From assembly GCA_024636555.1 (NCBI GenBank), contig JAGXGW010000023.1, forward strand, positions 1-64,000: 64,000 nt of DNA, written 5' to 3'. Within the stretch, counting starts at the first letter, position 1. Every line of letters starts with the position of its first letter. Below the pieces are notes generated by a model, which worked only from the letters and a program-made list of their open reading frames with translations, searched no databases and was not told the DNA's origin. Both the position numbers and the translations under genes were made by a program. Positions 36,066-44,681 of this stretch are shown one piece after another. Origin of the DNA: Paracoccaceae bacterium. Lineage in GTDB: Bacteria; Pseudomonadota; Alphaproteobacteria; Rhodobacterales; Rhodobacteraceae.

Positions 36066-36967
36066 CACGCGCAGGTTTTGTGGCCCTCATCGGTGAGCCG
36101 AATGCGGGAAAATCGACACTTCTCAACCGGATGGTGGGGGCCAAGGTCTCGATCGTGACCCACAAGGTGCAAACCACGCGGGCGCGCATTCGCGGTGTGG
36201 CGATGGAAGGCGAGGCACAGATCGTCTTTGTCGACACGCCGGGCCTGTTCGCGCCCAAGCGCAGGCTGGACCGCGCGATGGTGGCGGCCGCCTGGGGCGG
36301 GGCGGCGGACGCCGATATCGTGGTGCTGCTGGTCGAGGCGCATCGCGGTGTGACCGACGGTGTGCAGAAAATTCTCGAAGGGCTGGAAGGGATCGGCAAG
36401 GGCCGCCCCGTCGCGCTGGCGATCAACAAGATCGACCGCGTCAAATCCGAGGTGCTGCTGGGGCTGACCCGCGACCTGAACGAGCGTTTCCCCTTTGTCG
36501 AGACCTTCATGATCTCGGCCGAAAAGGGCCACGGCGTGCAGGCGCTGCGTGAATGGCTGGCGGGCAAGCTGCCCGAAGGCCCGTGGCTGTATCCCGAAGA
36601 CCAGATCGCCGATCTGCCGATGCGGATGATCGCCGCCGAGATGACCCGCGAAAAGCTCACCCTGCGCCTGCATCAGGAACTGCCCTACCAGTTGACCGTC
36701 GAGACGGAAAACTGGGAGGAACGCAAGGACGGCTCGGCCAAGATCGACCAGATCATCTATGTGATCCGCGACGGCCATAAAGGTATCGTGCTGGGCAACA
36801 AGGGTGAGACGATCAAACAGGTAGGTCAGGCCGCGCGCGAGGAGATCGAGGAATTTCTGGGCCGCAAGGTGCATCTGTTTTTGCAGGTCAAGGTACGTTC
36901 CGGCTGGCTGGACGAGGCAGAGCGTTATTCCGAGATGGGGCTGGATTTCAAGGACGGCAATGTCTGA
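36062..36967 (+). CDS. era: GTPase Era
   Basis: A 301-aa Ras-like GTPase with a KH domain that binds 16S rRNA and assists 30S maturation. [12 protein letters not shown] (P-loop), [16 protein letters not shown] and the SAEKGHGV loop mark the G domain; [28 protein letters not shown] is the KH end. The ATG at 36062 overlaps the rnc stop, so the longer frame from 35873 is a shadow. The neighbourhood lepB-rnc-era-recO is the classic one. Confidence 0.96.
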   Translation: MTRAGFVALIGEPNAGKSTLLNRMVGAKVSIVTHKVQTTRARIRGVAMEGEAQIVFVDTPGLFAPKRRLDRAMVAAAWGGAADADIVVLLVEAHRGVTDGVQKILEGLEGIGKGRPVALAINKIDRVKSEVLLGLTRDLNERFPFVETFMISAEKGHGVQALREWLAGKLPEGPWLYPEDQIADLPMRMIAAEMTREKLTLRLHQELPYQLTVETENWEERKDGSAKIDQIIYVIRDGHKGIVLGNKGETIKQVGQAAREEIEEFLGRKVHLFLQVKVRSGWLDEAERYSEMGLDFKDGNV

Positions 36968-37036
36968 GGCCGCAGCTTATGCGGTTGTCGTTGCGCTTTG
37001 AGTATTTGAAGAACGCTGAAGCAGGGGGCGCGGGCC

Positions 37037-37372
37037 ATGTCTGAAAGGTTGACCGCGAGTTTCTGGGTCTCTGCCTATTTGGCGCGGCTGCGGCTGTCGG
37101 ATATTCCGGCTTTCGTTGTGGCACATGGCGATGATTCTGCGGGCACGGTTCTGGTCAAGCTCAACACGTTGGACGGGCAAGCCGTGGCCTATCAGCGGTC
37201 CTTCGATCTGATGAGCGGCACCCGCGCATGGGTGATCCTTGCCGAGGGGCCAGAGGCGGAGGTCGATGCGGCGCTGCGCCGCCAGCGCGCGCGCGATCCC
37301 GATCTTTGGGTGATCGAGGTCGAAGACCGGCAGGCGCGGCATCTGCTCGACCAGCCGGGATTGTCGGACTGA
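37037..37372 (+). CDS. DUF1491 protein
   Basis: A 111-aa soluble protein ([59 protein letters not shown]) that fits DUF1491, a family of unknown function usually encoded between era and recO in alphaproteobacteria. That placement is exactly kept here: era ends 69 bp before it and recO starts 22 bp after. A link to ribosome maturation or repair is only an inference. Confidence 0.85.
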   Translation: MSERLTASFWVSAYLARLRLSDIPAFVVAHGDDSAGTVLVKLNTLDGQAVAYQRSFDLMSGTRAWVILAEGPEAEVDAALRRQRARDPDLWVIEVEDRQARHLLDQPGLSD

Positions 37373-37394
37373 CGACAGGGCGTATAGTCAGGTC

Positions 37395-38165
37395 ATGGAT
37401 TGGCGCGATCAGGGCATTTTGCTGAGTAGCCGACGGCACGGGGAATCCGCTGCCATCATCGAGGTATTCACCCGCGAGCATGGCCGCCATGCCGGTGTCG
37501 TGCGCGGCGGGGCGAGCCGCAAGATCGCCCCTATCCTGCAACCGGGCGCGCAACTGGATGTCAGCTGGCGCGCGCGGCTGGAGGATCATATCGGCAGTTA
37601 CACGGTCGAGCCGCTGCGCAGTCGCGCCGGAGCCTTGGCCGACCGGCAGGCGCTGGCGGGGCTGAATGCGGTGACGGCGCTGTTGCTTTTCACGCTGCCG
37701 GACCGCGAGGCCCATCCCATGCTCTATGCCCGCAGCGAGGGGTTGCTGGACCTGCTGGGCGATCAGGATCTGTGGCCGCTGGCCTATCTGCAATGGGAAC
37801 TCGCCCTGCTGGAGGAGACGGGTTACGGCCTCGATCTGAGCACTTGTGCCGTGTTGGGGCATGGCGCAAATGATCTGACCTATGTCTCGCCGCGCAGCGG
37901 GCGGGCGGTATCGCGGGCCGGGGCGGGAGACTGGGCGGACCGCCTGCTGCCCCTGCCGCCTTGCCTGATGGGGCAGGGACCGGCGCCGGATCACGAAATC
38001 GCCGAAGGGTTTCGCACCACGGGGCATTTCCTGCGCGAGCATCTGGCTCCGGCTTTGGGAAACAAACCACTGCCCGAGGCGCGGGAACGCTTTGTCGAGG
38101 TCTTCGCGCGTCGTCTGGCGCCCGGTCCGGCCTCAGCGCAGGGCGAGAACCAGATCGACCAGTGA
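37395..38165 (+). CDS. recO: DNA repair protein RecO
   Basis: A 256-aa protein with the RecO N-terminal OB fold ([39 protein letters not shown]) and the helical C-domain ([10 protein letters not shown]-like [28 protein letters not shown]). RecO loads RecA on gaps with RecR. The zinc-cysteine set of some RecO proteins is not complete, which is common in this group. The gene's end overlaps the end of the opposite tetR gene by 33 bp. Confidence 0.92.
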   Translation: MDWRDQGILLSSRRHGESAAIIEVFTREHGRHAGVVRGGASRKIAPILQPGAQLDVSWRARLEDHIGSYTVEPLRSRAGALADRQALAGLNAVTALLLFTLPDREAHPMLYARSEGLLDLLGDQDLWPLAYLQWELALLEETGYGLDLSTCAVLGHGANDLTYVSPRSGRAVSRAGAGDWADRLLPLPPCLMGQGPAPDHEIAEGFRTTGHFLREHLAPALGNKPLPEARERFVEVFARRLAPGPASAQGENQIDQ

Positions 38166-38687
38166 TCCCATCGGGCTGGTATTGTCGCCATCGTCGCGGG
38201 TGCTGAGATCCTGCATGCCGACATGAGCGGCATAGATGATCCGCGCCATTTCAGGATTGGTGATCTCGACCTCGTTCAGCAAGGTCTGGATATGGGCAAT
38301 CCGTGCCGCATCCACCTCGGCGAGCATGGCCGCAACCGCCGCATCCTCGCGCGCCCAGGCGCGGATGGCGGGTTCGACCTGCAAGGTGCCCAGCGTCGGG
38401 TGGCCTGCGCCGGCGACGATCTGCCCCAGAAGGCGCAGTCGTGCCACGGGGGTCGGTTGATCGGCAAGCGCTTCGGGGATGTGATCCACTGCACCTTCTG
38501 CCCATAGAGACAGCATCTGGCGGTGATAATCGGGCACATCGGCGAAGTGCCAGTAGAACGAGCCTTTGGTTGTGCCAAGCCGTCGCGCCATCGGTTCTGC
38601 CTTGAGCGCGACCGGTCCGGCCTCGGCCAGAGCGTTGAAACCGGCAAGCAACCAGTCGGATCGTGTCAGGCGGGCGCGTGTCGTCAT
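38133..38687 (-). CDS. TetR/AcrR-family transcriptional regulator
   Basis: A 184-aa repressor with an N-terminal HTH ([47 protein letters not shown]) and a helical ligand domain. [10 protein letters not shown] is the DNA-recognition helix of the family. The target is unknown; it is divergent from the FAH hydrolase gene across 357 bp and may control it. Its stop lies inside the recO coding region on the other strand. Confidence 0.9.
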   Translation of the reverse strand: MTTRARLTRSDWLLAGFNALAEAGPVALKAEPMARRLGTTKGSFYWHFADVPDYHRQMLSLWAEGAVDHIPEALADQPTPVARLRLLGQIVAGAGHPTLGTLQVEPAIRAWAREDAAVAAMLAEVDAARIAHIQTLLNEVEITNPEMARIIYAAHVGMQDLSTRDDGDNTSPMGSLVDLVLALR

Positions 38688-39044
38688 GCAAGCGACCTAC
38701 GCCGGACACATGATTCCCGCAAGAAAGGAGATTGCTGCGTCGGCGATAAGTCGCGCTGCGTTGCAGCATTGCTTGCTTTTCGACTGCTTCGGGCCGCGAT
38801 AGGACAAGGTTGCTGCTATATTTCTGCACTTTCGAAAGGTTCGCCATACTTCGGCACGGCCTAAGCTCCATGATGCGCCCCGTCCTGCCCGCCCGACTTG
38901 CAAGCGCCAGAAGCGGCGATCATACTGCTGCCAGCCATGCTGCATCCTGCATGACAACCACCGAACAGGACCGCTTGAAGCCGGGGGATCCTGTTTATCA
39001 CCCGCCGGAAATCTGGATTCACTGCAAGACAAGGATCATCCCCG
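38688..39044. other. Divergent intergenic region between tetR and the FAH gene
   Basis: Both start codons are at its ends, so it should hold two promoters and possible TetR operators. No clear palindromic operator, sigma-factor match or short gene was recognised; frames here are shadow-like. Confidence 0.4.
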
Positions 39045-39740
39045 ATGAGCTATCTGTTCGATCTTTCCCCCGTTCCCGCCATTCCTGTGGCAGGGGAGGC
39101 CGCGTCCTATCCGATCGGGCGGATTTTCTGCGTGGGGCGCAATTATGCGGCGCATGCTGCGGAAATGGGAATCGAGGTTGATCGCGAAAAGCCGTTCTAT
39201 TTTACCAAATCGCCTGCCTCGGCCATCCTCAGCGGTGCGACAGCGCCCTATCCTTCAGGCACGGACAACTATCACTACGAGATGGAACTGGCGGTGGCCA
39301 TCGGCGCGCCTGCTTTCAAGGTGCCAGTCAGCGAGGCGTTGGCGAAAGTTTACGGCTATGGTTGCGCGCTCGATATGACACGGCGCGATCTGCAACTGTC
39401 AGAGCGTGCCCACCAACGCCCGTGGGATCTGGGCAAGGATGTCGAGAACTCCGCCGTTTTCGCGCCATTGACCAAGGCTGCGGACTTTGGCGAGGTTGCA
39501 GCACAGCGGATCCATCTGTCGCTGAACGGCGAGATCCGGCAGGATGCCACCCTGACCGAGCTGATCTGGTCCGTGCCGGAAATCATCAGCCATTTGTCAG
39601 GCTTTTATCATCTGAAACCGGGCGACCTGATTCTGACCGGGACGCCTGCCGGAGTCGGTGCCGTTGTGCCGGGCGATGTGATCATCGGCGGGATCGACGG
39701 TCTGGAGCCGATTCGCCTGACCATCGGGCCTGCCGAGTGA
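39045..39740 (+). CDS. Fumarylacetoacetate hydrolase family protein
   Basis: A 231-aa FAH-domain protein: the metal ligands fall in YHYEMELAVAIG (E-x-E) and CALDMTRRDLQ (Asp), with FTKSPASAIL and LTGTPAGVGAV around them. The size matches the short fumarylpyruvate hydrolase or acylpyruvase group, which splits beta-diketones with Mg2+. AAGGA precedes the ATG. It is divergent from a TetR gene and ends before a strong terminator. The true substrate is not shown by context. Confidence 0.87.
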   Translation: MSYLFDLSPVPAIPVAGEAASYPIGRIFCVGRNYAAHAAEMGIEVDREKPFYFTKSPASAILSGATAPYPSGTDNYHYEMELAVAIGAPAFKVPVSEALAKVYGYGCALDMTRRDLQLSERAHQRPWDLGKDVENSAVFAPLTKAADFGEVAAQRIHLSLNGEIRQDATLTELIWSVPEIISHLSGFYHLKPGDLILTGTPAGVGAVVPGDVIIGGIDGLEPIRLTIGPAE

Positions 39741-39807
39741 TGCCCTTTGCTGCGTGATCGCCTTAAGGGGGGGGGCGATTCTGGCGGGAGCGCCCAAATT
39801 AACCTGA

Positions 39808-39844
39808 CTAAAAAACTCGGATTGACGTGTCCGAGTTTTTTTGT
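39808..39844. terminator. Intrinsic terminator after the FAH gene
   Basis: AAAAAACTCGGA, an eight-base loop, TCCGAGTTTTTTT: a perfect stem with a seven-T tract. It isolates the FAH gene from the iron-related operon starting at 39919; on the minus strand it is symmetrical. Confidence 0.88.
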
Positions 39845-39918
39845 CAGAAATAAGTGGTGTTCCAGCCACCCCCGTCCAAGAGGGGAAGCCCGAATCGAAA
39901 GATGAAAGGACTTCCGCA

Positions 39919-40113
39919 ATGTCGCCCCAGAACAGACCCCTTCCCCGAAACGGCTTGATTGCCCATTCGGACTATTCCCCTCGTCCCGCGTTGTGCCCGG
40001 ATCGTGCATCCGCGCTGGATCTCCTGCAGGATTTCGCCGTGCCGGATGTCTGCAATGTCGAAGCCTGGCTTGATCGTATTGATGCCCGTAACGGACGCGA
40101 GGTGCGGCCATGA
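39919..40113 (+). CDS. Small ORF upstream of hemP (64 aa)
   Basis: A 64-aa frame starting at ATG 39919 with AAAGGA seven bases upstream; the track's longer start at 39841 lies inside the terminator. The sequence (NGLIAHSDYSPRPALCPDRA, LDLLQDFAVPDVCNVEAWLDRI) has no domain I recognise and two cysteines. It overlaps hemP by the ATGA junction, so it is probably translated as part of the iron operon. It could be a regulatory leader peptide or a small protein that works with HemP. Confidence 0.5.
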   Translation: MSPQNRPLPRNGLIAHSDYSPRPALCPDRASALDLLQDFAVPDVCNVEAWLDRIDARNGREVRP

Positions 40114-40280
40114 TCGTCCTGCGTCATCAAGGCGGTGCCACGACACCGCGTCCGCAATCCCTGCCAAGCCATACCGCGCGCGAACTGACCGAAGGCGGAA
40201 CACAGGCGCAGATCGAGTTGGACGGCCAGATTTACACCCTGCGGATCACCCGCGCTGGCAAACTGATCCTGACCAAATGA
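40110..40280 (+). CDS. hemP: Hemin uptake protein HemP family
   Basis: A 56-aa protein ending in AQIELDGQIYTLRITRAGKLILTK, the conserved C-terminal signature of HemP (DUF2149-like short hemin uptake proteins that often control or assist heme transport). It is below the track's size limit. Its ATG lies in the stop of the 64-aa ORF and its TGA in the start of the Cys-rich gene (ATGA at both ends), making a three-gene coupled set. HemP genes are usually iron-repressed; an Irr or Fur box was not clearly seen. Confidence 0.85.
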   Translation: MIVLRHQGGATTPRPQSLPSHTARELTEGGTQAQIELDGQIYTLRITRAGKLILTK

Positions 40281-40780
40281 GTGATATGTCTCCTATCCAC
40301 CCGCCGCGCGGTGCCGCTGCCGTGGGCCGGTTGGCCGATCTGGACCCGGTCGAGGCCGGGGCGGTGCTCTACATGCGGCTCTGCTGGGACAATCCCGATG
40401 CGCTGGCCGCGCTCACGCGCGACTTTGTCCCGCTGCTCGGTCCAGTCTCCGGCGAGGTTGCGGCGCGCGGATTTTATCAACTGTGCAGCCTGTGCCAGAG
40501 CCATGCCCGCCGTCCGCTTTGCCCGCACGGGCTGACCTGCGGTTGTCTTGGCGGGGATGAGGCCTGCTTTGCGCGACTGGTCTCCAGCGCAGCGGAGGGT
40601 GCCCGGGAAGAGGCGCTGATGATGGCGCTTTTGCTCGTGCGCGCGGATTTCGCCCCGATGGTGACCGGACTTGCACAGGATGCGGGGCTTGCCCTGCGCC
40701 GCATGGCGCTGCGCGCCGGAAATGTCGCGGGAATACCCGCATCACACACCGCCCGTAAGGCGGGCACGACACTGCACTGA
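40277..40780 (+). CDS. Cys-rich protein encoded between hemP and bfd
   Basis: A 167-aa protein from the ATG at 40277. Seven Cys residues, six of them in a short stretch with the spacing C-x2-C-x8-C-x5-C-x-C-x6-C (CSLCQSHARRPLC...CGC...C), suggest a metal or Fe-S binding site; the rest is helical. Its position between HemP and Bfd, coupled to HemP by ATGA, argues for a role in iron or heme handling. I do not recognise a named family; the 39959 start in the track extends into hemP and is rejected. Confidence 0.7.
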   Translation: MSDMSPIHPPRGAAAVGRLADLDPVEAGAVLYMRLCWDNPDALAALTRDFVPLLGPVSGEVAARGFYQLCSLCQSHARRPLCPHGLTCGCLGGDEACFARLVSSAAEGAREEALMMALLLVRADFAPMVTGLAQDAGLALRRMALRAGNVAGIPASHTARKAGTTLH

Positions 40781-40789
40781 AAGCACGCC

Positions 40790-41035
40790 ATGATCGTTTG
40801 CCACTGCCAATCCATCACCGACCACGACATCAACGCAGCCATCGACTGGATGCGGACAGCGGATTCGGAGACGTTGATTACCCCCGGCAAGATCTATCAC
40901 GCCTTGGGCAAGGCGGCGGAATGTGGCGGGTGCATGCCGCTTTTCCTTTCCACGATGCGTCAAAATGATAACCTGGAAGTACCCATGCACCTCCGCGGGT
41001 TGCGAAAGAAAGGCTCGCGGTCCAACACAGGATAA
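40790..41035 (+). CDS. bfd: Bacterioferritin-associated ferredoxin
   Basis: An 81-aa (2Fe-2S) protein: [18 protein letters not shown] and [10 protein letters not shown] supply the CxC and CxxC cluster ligands with Bfd spacing. Bfd docks on bacterioferritin and reduces its ferric core so that iron can be released. It lies five bases before bfr and ten after the Cys-rich gene, forming an iron storage/release operon. The C-terminal 25 residues ([18 protein letters not shown]) are longer and more basic than in E. coli Bfd. Confidence 0.9.
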   Translation: MIVCHCQSITDHDINAAIDWMRTADSETLITPGKIYHALGKAAECGGCMPLFLSTMRQNDNLEVPMHLRGLRKKGSRSNTG

Positions 41036-41040
41036 ACTTC

Positions 41041-41526
41041 ATGAAGGGTGACGCAAAAGTCATTGATTACCTCAACCGTGCAATTCGATCGGAATTGACG
41101 GCGGTCAGCCAGTATTGGCTGCATTATCGCCTGCAAGAGGATTGGGGTCTTGGTCATATGGCCAAGAAAAGCCGTGAGGAAAGCATCGAAGAGATGCACC
41201 ATGCCGACAAGCTGATCGCGCGGGTGATATTTCTCGAAGGCCATCCGAACCTGCAGAAGCTTGATCCGCTGCGAATCGGCCAGACGCCACTTGAAACGCT
41301 GCAATGCGATATGGCCGCCGAACAAGAGGCTCGCGCGCTGTACCGCGAGGCGCGGGAATACTGCAACGAAGTGGGCGATTACGTCACGATGAAGCTGTTC
41401 GAGGAACTGCTGGCGGATGAGGAGGGTCACATCGACTTTCTGGAGACCCAGCTTGATCTGTTCGAGAAGCTTGGCGCTGAAAAATACATGCTGCTCAACG
41501 CGTCCAAAATGGACGAAGCCGAGTAA
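41041..41526 (+). CDS. bfr: Bacterioferritin
   Basis: A 161-aa four-helix bundle with the ferroxidase residues Glu18, Glu51, His54 and further Glu/His in [21 protein letters not shown], and Met52 in EEMHH as the heme ligand. It stores iron as a 24-mer with heme at dimer interfaces. It is the last gene of the coupled hemP-Cys-rich-bfd-bfr set. All key residues are in place, so it should be active. Confidence 0.96.
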   Translation: MKGDAKVIDYLNRAIRSELTAVSQYWLHYRLQEDWGLGHMAKKSREESIEEMHHADKLIARVIFLEGHPNLQKLDPLRIGQTPLETLQCDMAAEQEARALYREAREYCNEVGDYVTMKLFEELLADEEGHIDFLETQLDLFEKLGAEKYMLLNASKMDEAE

Positions 41527-41579
41527 AGCCGCCTGCGGAAACATCAACGTCCCGGTTGTTCGCCGAGACGTTCAGAGCG

Positions 41580-42296
41580 TCAGCGGGATGACTGGAAGAC
41601 TGTCCAACCGTCCTGTCTGGCGCCGCACGGCTGATATCCTGCCAAAGCAAGAACACGGGCCGAGGCGTGGTTGTCCGGATGGACAAAGGCCACGATCCTT
41701 TCCAGATAAGGGTGCTTCGCAAACGCCTTTCGCGTTGCCGCGCGCACAAGCCGTTTCCCCAAACCTCTGCCCCAGTAACGACGACCCAGCCAATAGCTGA
41801 TCTCGGCCTCCTGCGGGTTTGCACCCAACGCGGCAAAAGCCAGTCTGGCCTGTCCGACAGGGGTGCCCGCCAGCAACACGGCATTGACCGCATGATGTGG
41901 AGCGGCGGTCGAGATCGTAATCAGATCGCGCGCCATACTGTCCGAGATAACGCCCGGCCATTCCTCTGTCATATATTGCCAAAGCTGCCGATCGTTGAGC
42001 AGTTCGCGGTAGGCCGCCACATCGGACGGCTGCCATGACCGGAAGGTCAGCGCCGTTTCGGCATCACCCGTTTGCCACGATAGCGGCACGGGCGGCGCGC
42101 CCAGATGTGCGGGATGGTCCGCGCTGATGCGATGTGCGGCGACCCAGCCGATCTGCACAGGGTCGAAGGCCACCGGAACCTGCTTGTCCTTGACCTGCGC
42201 GATCTGCTCGGCGGTCAGGACTCCTTGCCAGCGCGGCGCTTCAACCGGCGTGTGCTTCTCGATTGAGGCACAAGATCTGAAGGTGCCTTTACCCAT
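41580..42296 (-). CDS. GNAT-family N-acetyltransferase
   Basis: A 238-aa protein. The C-terminal 150 residues are a GNAT domain: LTFRSWQPSDVAAYRELL, EAEISYWLGRRYWGRGLGKRLVRAA (the acetyl-CoA loop QxxGxG/A-like) and FVHPDNHASARVLALAGY. The first 85 residues (RWQGVLTAEQIAQVKDKQVPVAF...) are unusual for GNATs and may be a separate small region. The substrate is not shown. The gene is convergent with bfr and divergent from nothing close; the TRAP operon lies upstream of it on the same strand. Confidence 0.78.
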   Translation of the reverse strand: MGKGTFRSCASIEKHTPVEAPRWQGVLTAEQIAQVKDKQVPVAFDPVQIGWVAAHRISADHPAHLGAPPVPLSWQTGDAETALTFRSWQPSDVAAYRELLNDRQLWQYMTEEWPGVISDSMARDLITISTAAPHHAVNAVLLAGTPVGQARLAFAALGANPQEAEISYWLGRRYWGRGLGKRLVRAATRKAFAKHPYLERIVAFVHPDNHASARVLALAGYQPCGARQDGWTVFQSSR

Positions 42297-42451
42297 GTCC
42301 CCCCCCCGAACGCTGACGGCGATGCATCCTCACGACAAATCGCGACAGATCCTACGTCAGTTCGGGGCGGGACGAATTTCACGACTACTGACATTTTCGT
42401 GGGTAGCACGGGGGCAGACCTGCACCGGCTTAACAGGGAGAAATAACAAAG

Positions 42452-42487
42452 AAAAAGGGCGCCCGATCCGGATTGGAAGGGCGCCCG
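42452..42487 (-). terminator. Terminator of the DctPQM TRAP operon
   Basis: GGGCGCCC, a 14-base loop, GGGCGCCC, then CTTTTTCTTTG on the minus strand, just downstream of the DctM stop codon at 42494. Confidence 0.8.
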
Positions 42488-42493
42488 AAGGTG

Positions 42494-43855
42494 TCACTGT
42501 AGCATGCGCGAGGGTAGCCAGAGCACCAGATCGGGGATCACGAAAACCATGAAAACCGCAAGCATCTGCAACAGCACAAAGGGAACCACGCCCTTGTAGA
42601 TGTCGATAATGGTCACCTCCGGCGGCGCGACGCCTTTGAGGTAGAAGAGCGAGAAGCCGACAGGCGGGGTCAGGAACGACGTTTGCAGCGTGACCGCGAA
42701 CAGCACGATGAACCAGATTTCATCAAACCCGAGGGCCGTGACCACGGGGGCCACCAAAGGCAGCATGATCAGCGAGATTTCCAGCCAGTCGAGGAAGAAA
42801 CCCGCCAGAAATGCGATGAAGAGGATGGTCAGCACGATCCCGCTCGGTCCGAAAGGCAGACCTCTCAGCGCGCTGGAGATGAACTCGTCCCCGCCCAACT
42901 GGCGCATCACCACGGCAAAGAGCGTGGCACCCAGAAAGATGCCGAAGATGAATGCCGTGGTCAGGGTTGTTTTCCTGCCGACATCCTTGAGCACCGCCCA
43001 TGTCAGCTTGCCATTGACCAGCGCCAGCAGGATCGCCCCAAACGCGCCCAGACCGGAGGCCTCGGTCGGTGTGGCGAAACCGAAGAAGATAGAGCCCAGA
43101 ACGGTGAAGATCAGCAGCAGCGGGGGCAGGGTGGCCACGAGCGTGTCAAAGATCAGCCGTCCGGTGACAGGCGGCAGATCCGTCGGTGCCGGCGCGAGGT
43201 TCTTATTCAGCGCGGCGGCGACCAGAATGTAGATGATGTAGAACGCCCCCAGCATAAGCCCCGGAATCAGCGCCCCCATGAAAAGGTTGCCGACCGAGAC
43301 AGACATCTGATCGGCCATGATGATCAGCATGATCGAGGGCGGGATCAGGATGCCAAGCGTTCCGGCCGATGCGACGACCCCGCTGGCAAAGCCCTTGTTG
43401 TAGCCTTCCTTCAACATGATCGGCATGGACAGCATGGCCAGCAGCACGACCGAGGCTCCCACGATACCCGTGGATGCGGCCAGAAGGATGCCGATCAGAA
43501 CGACGCCAAGGGCAAGACCGCCCCGGAACCTGCCGAACAACTGGATGAAGTTGGTCATCAGCTTCTCGGTCACACCGGATCGCTCCAGCATGAGCCCCAT
43601 GAAGATGAACATCGGTAACGCCACCAGAATCCAGTTGGACATCTGCCCGTAGACCCGCTGTACGAAGATGCCGAAAATGCGCATATCCGAAAGGAAATAC
43701 GTGTCCCAGCCGAACCATTCAGCACCGAGGATCGCGATGAAGCTGAATATGATCGACACGCCCGCCAAAGCCCATGCGACGGGGAAGCCGGTAAAGATCA
43801 ACCCGATGAAGGAGATCAGCATCGCGATGACGAGGATTTCGTTAGTCTCAAGCAT
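42494..43855 (-). CDS. TRAP transporter large permease (DctM)
   Basis: A 453-aa polytopic protein with 11-12 helices (MLETNEILVIAMLISFIGLIFTGFPVAWAL at the start) and conserved glycines (GTLGILIPPSIMLII, SFLTPPVGFSLFY) of the TRAP-T large subunit. It is the ion-coupled channel for acids delivered by the DctP protein of the same operon. Order on the minus strand is dctP, dctQ, dctM. It is followed by a strong terminator. Confidence 0.94.
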   Translation of the reverse strand: MLETNEILVIAMLISFIGLIFTGFPVAWALAGVSIIFSFIAILGAEWFGWDTYFLSDMRIFGIFVQRVYGQMSNWILVALPMFIFMGLMLERSGVTEKLMTNFIQLFGRFRGGLALGVVLIGILLAASTGIVGASVVLLAMLSMPIMLKEGYNKGFASGVVASAGTLGILIPPSIMLIIMADQMSVSVGNLFMGALIPGLMLGAFYIIYILVAAALNKNLAPAPTDLPPVTGRLIFDTLVATLPPLLLIFTVLGSIFFGFATPTEASGLGAFGAILLALVNGKLTWAVLKDVGRKTTLTTAFIFGIFLGATLFAVVMRQLGGDEFISSALRGLPFGPSGIVLTILFIAFLAGFFLDWLEISLIMLPLVAPVVTALGFDEIWFIVLFAVTLQTSFLTPPVGFSLFYLKGVAPPEVTIIDIYKGVVPFVLLQMLAVFMVFVIPDLVLWLPSRMLQ

Positions 43856-43944
43856 GTAAAGGTCTTTCCGTTTGACGCGGCGCCGCGCAGCGACGTGATG
43901 GGGCTTCAGACGCGGTGCAGCGCGTCAAACTCCTGTGACAGGGT

Positions 43945-44544
43945 TCAGCCCCTGGATTCCTTGCTTTGCGATCCGAACAGATAAGCGCCGACGCGCAGCA
44001 GACGCGCGAATGTCGCAAGCCCCATATAGACGAAGGCAATGATGATCACGGATTTGATCGCCCACCGGTTGGTCAGTCCGCCCGGGGCAGAGGATGTCTC
44101 GTCGCGGTTCCAAGAGGCTTCGACAAAGGGGATCGCATAGGTGATCATGAGATAGATCAGAGGCGCGATCAGAAAGATCATGCCGAAAAATTCGATAAAG
44201 CCGCGTGTGCGGGGGTGTAACGTGGAGGCTATGACATCGACCCGCACATGCGCGTCATGCAGAATGGCGTAACCGATACCGATCATGAAACCGACCGCGT
44301 AGATATGCCATTGCACCTCTTCGAGCCAGATATAGTTGACCCCGATCAGGTAGCGCATGCTGACATTAACGACGATGATCAGCACCAGGATCACCCAGAG
44401 CCAACTGATCGCGCCACCAACGGCGCCAAGGAAAGCCTCGATCCCGGAGGAGATCCGCGTTTGCGGAAAATCAAGCCCGTTCGATTTGCTGGATGCGCTT
44501 TCGACCTCATCAAGATCAATCCGGAATTCGGGTTGTGCCGCCAT
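43945..44544 (-). CDS. TRAP transporter small permease (DctQ)
   Basis: A 199-aa protein of four helices (FLGAVGGAISWLWVILVLIIVVNVSMRYLIG, HIYAVGFMIGIGYAIL and two later) with the NVSMRYLIGVNYIWLEEVQW motif common in DctQ. It partners the large permease. The N-terminal 40 residues are acidic and longer than average. The gene sits 89 bp before dctM and 137 bp after dctP on the same strand. Confidence 0.9.
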   Translation of the reverse strand: MAAQPEFRIDLDEVESASSKSNGLDFPQTRISSGIEAFLGAVGGAISWLWVILVLIIVVNVSMRYLIGVNYIWLEEVQWHIYAVGFMIGIGYAILHDAHVRVDVIASTLHPRTRGFIEFFGMIFLIAPLIYLMITYAIPFVEASWNRDETSSAPGGLTNRWAIKSVIIIAFVYMGLATFARLLRVGAYLFGSQSKESRG

Positions 44545-44610
44545 TCTTGCCAGGCCTCCGCTTGTGTTGGTCTCAGTACAATGCCGTCTCTACGACCCTT
44601 GTACCCTAAG

Positions 44611-44642
44611 AAAAAGGGTCCGCGCGAAATACCGCGCGGACC
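44611..44642 (-). terminator. Hairpin between dctP and dctQ, probable partial terminator
   Basis: GGTCCGCGCG, a six-base loop, CGCGCGGACC, then CCTTTTTCTT on the minus strand. It lies about 40 bases after the dctP stop at 44682 and before dctQ, so it would reduce transcription of the permease genes relative to the binding protein. Confidence 0.8.
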
Positions 44643-44681
44643 TTCAATTTATAATTGGTCAGAACAATGGACCAGTTTGCC

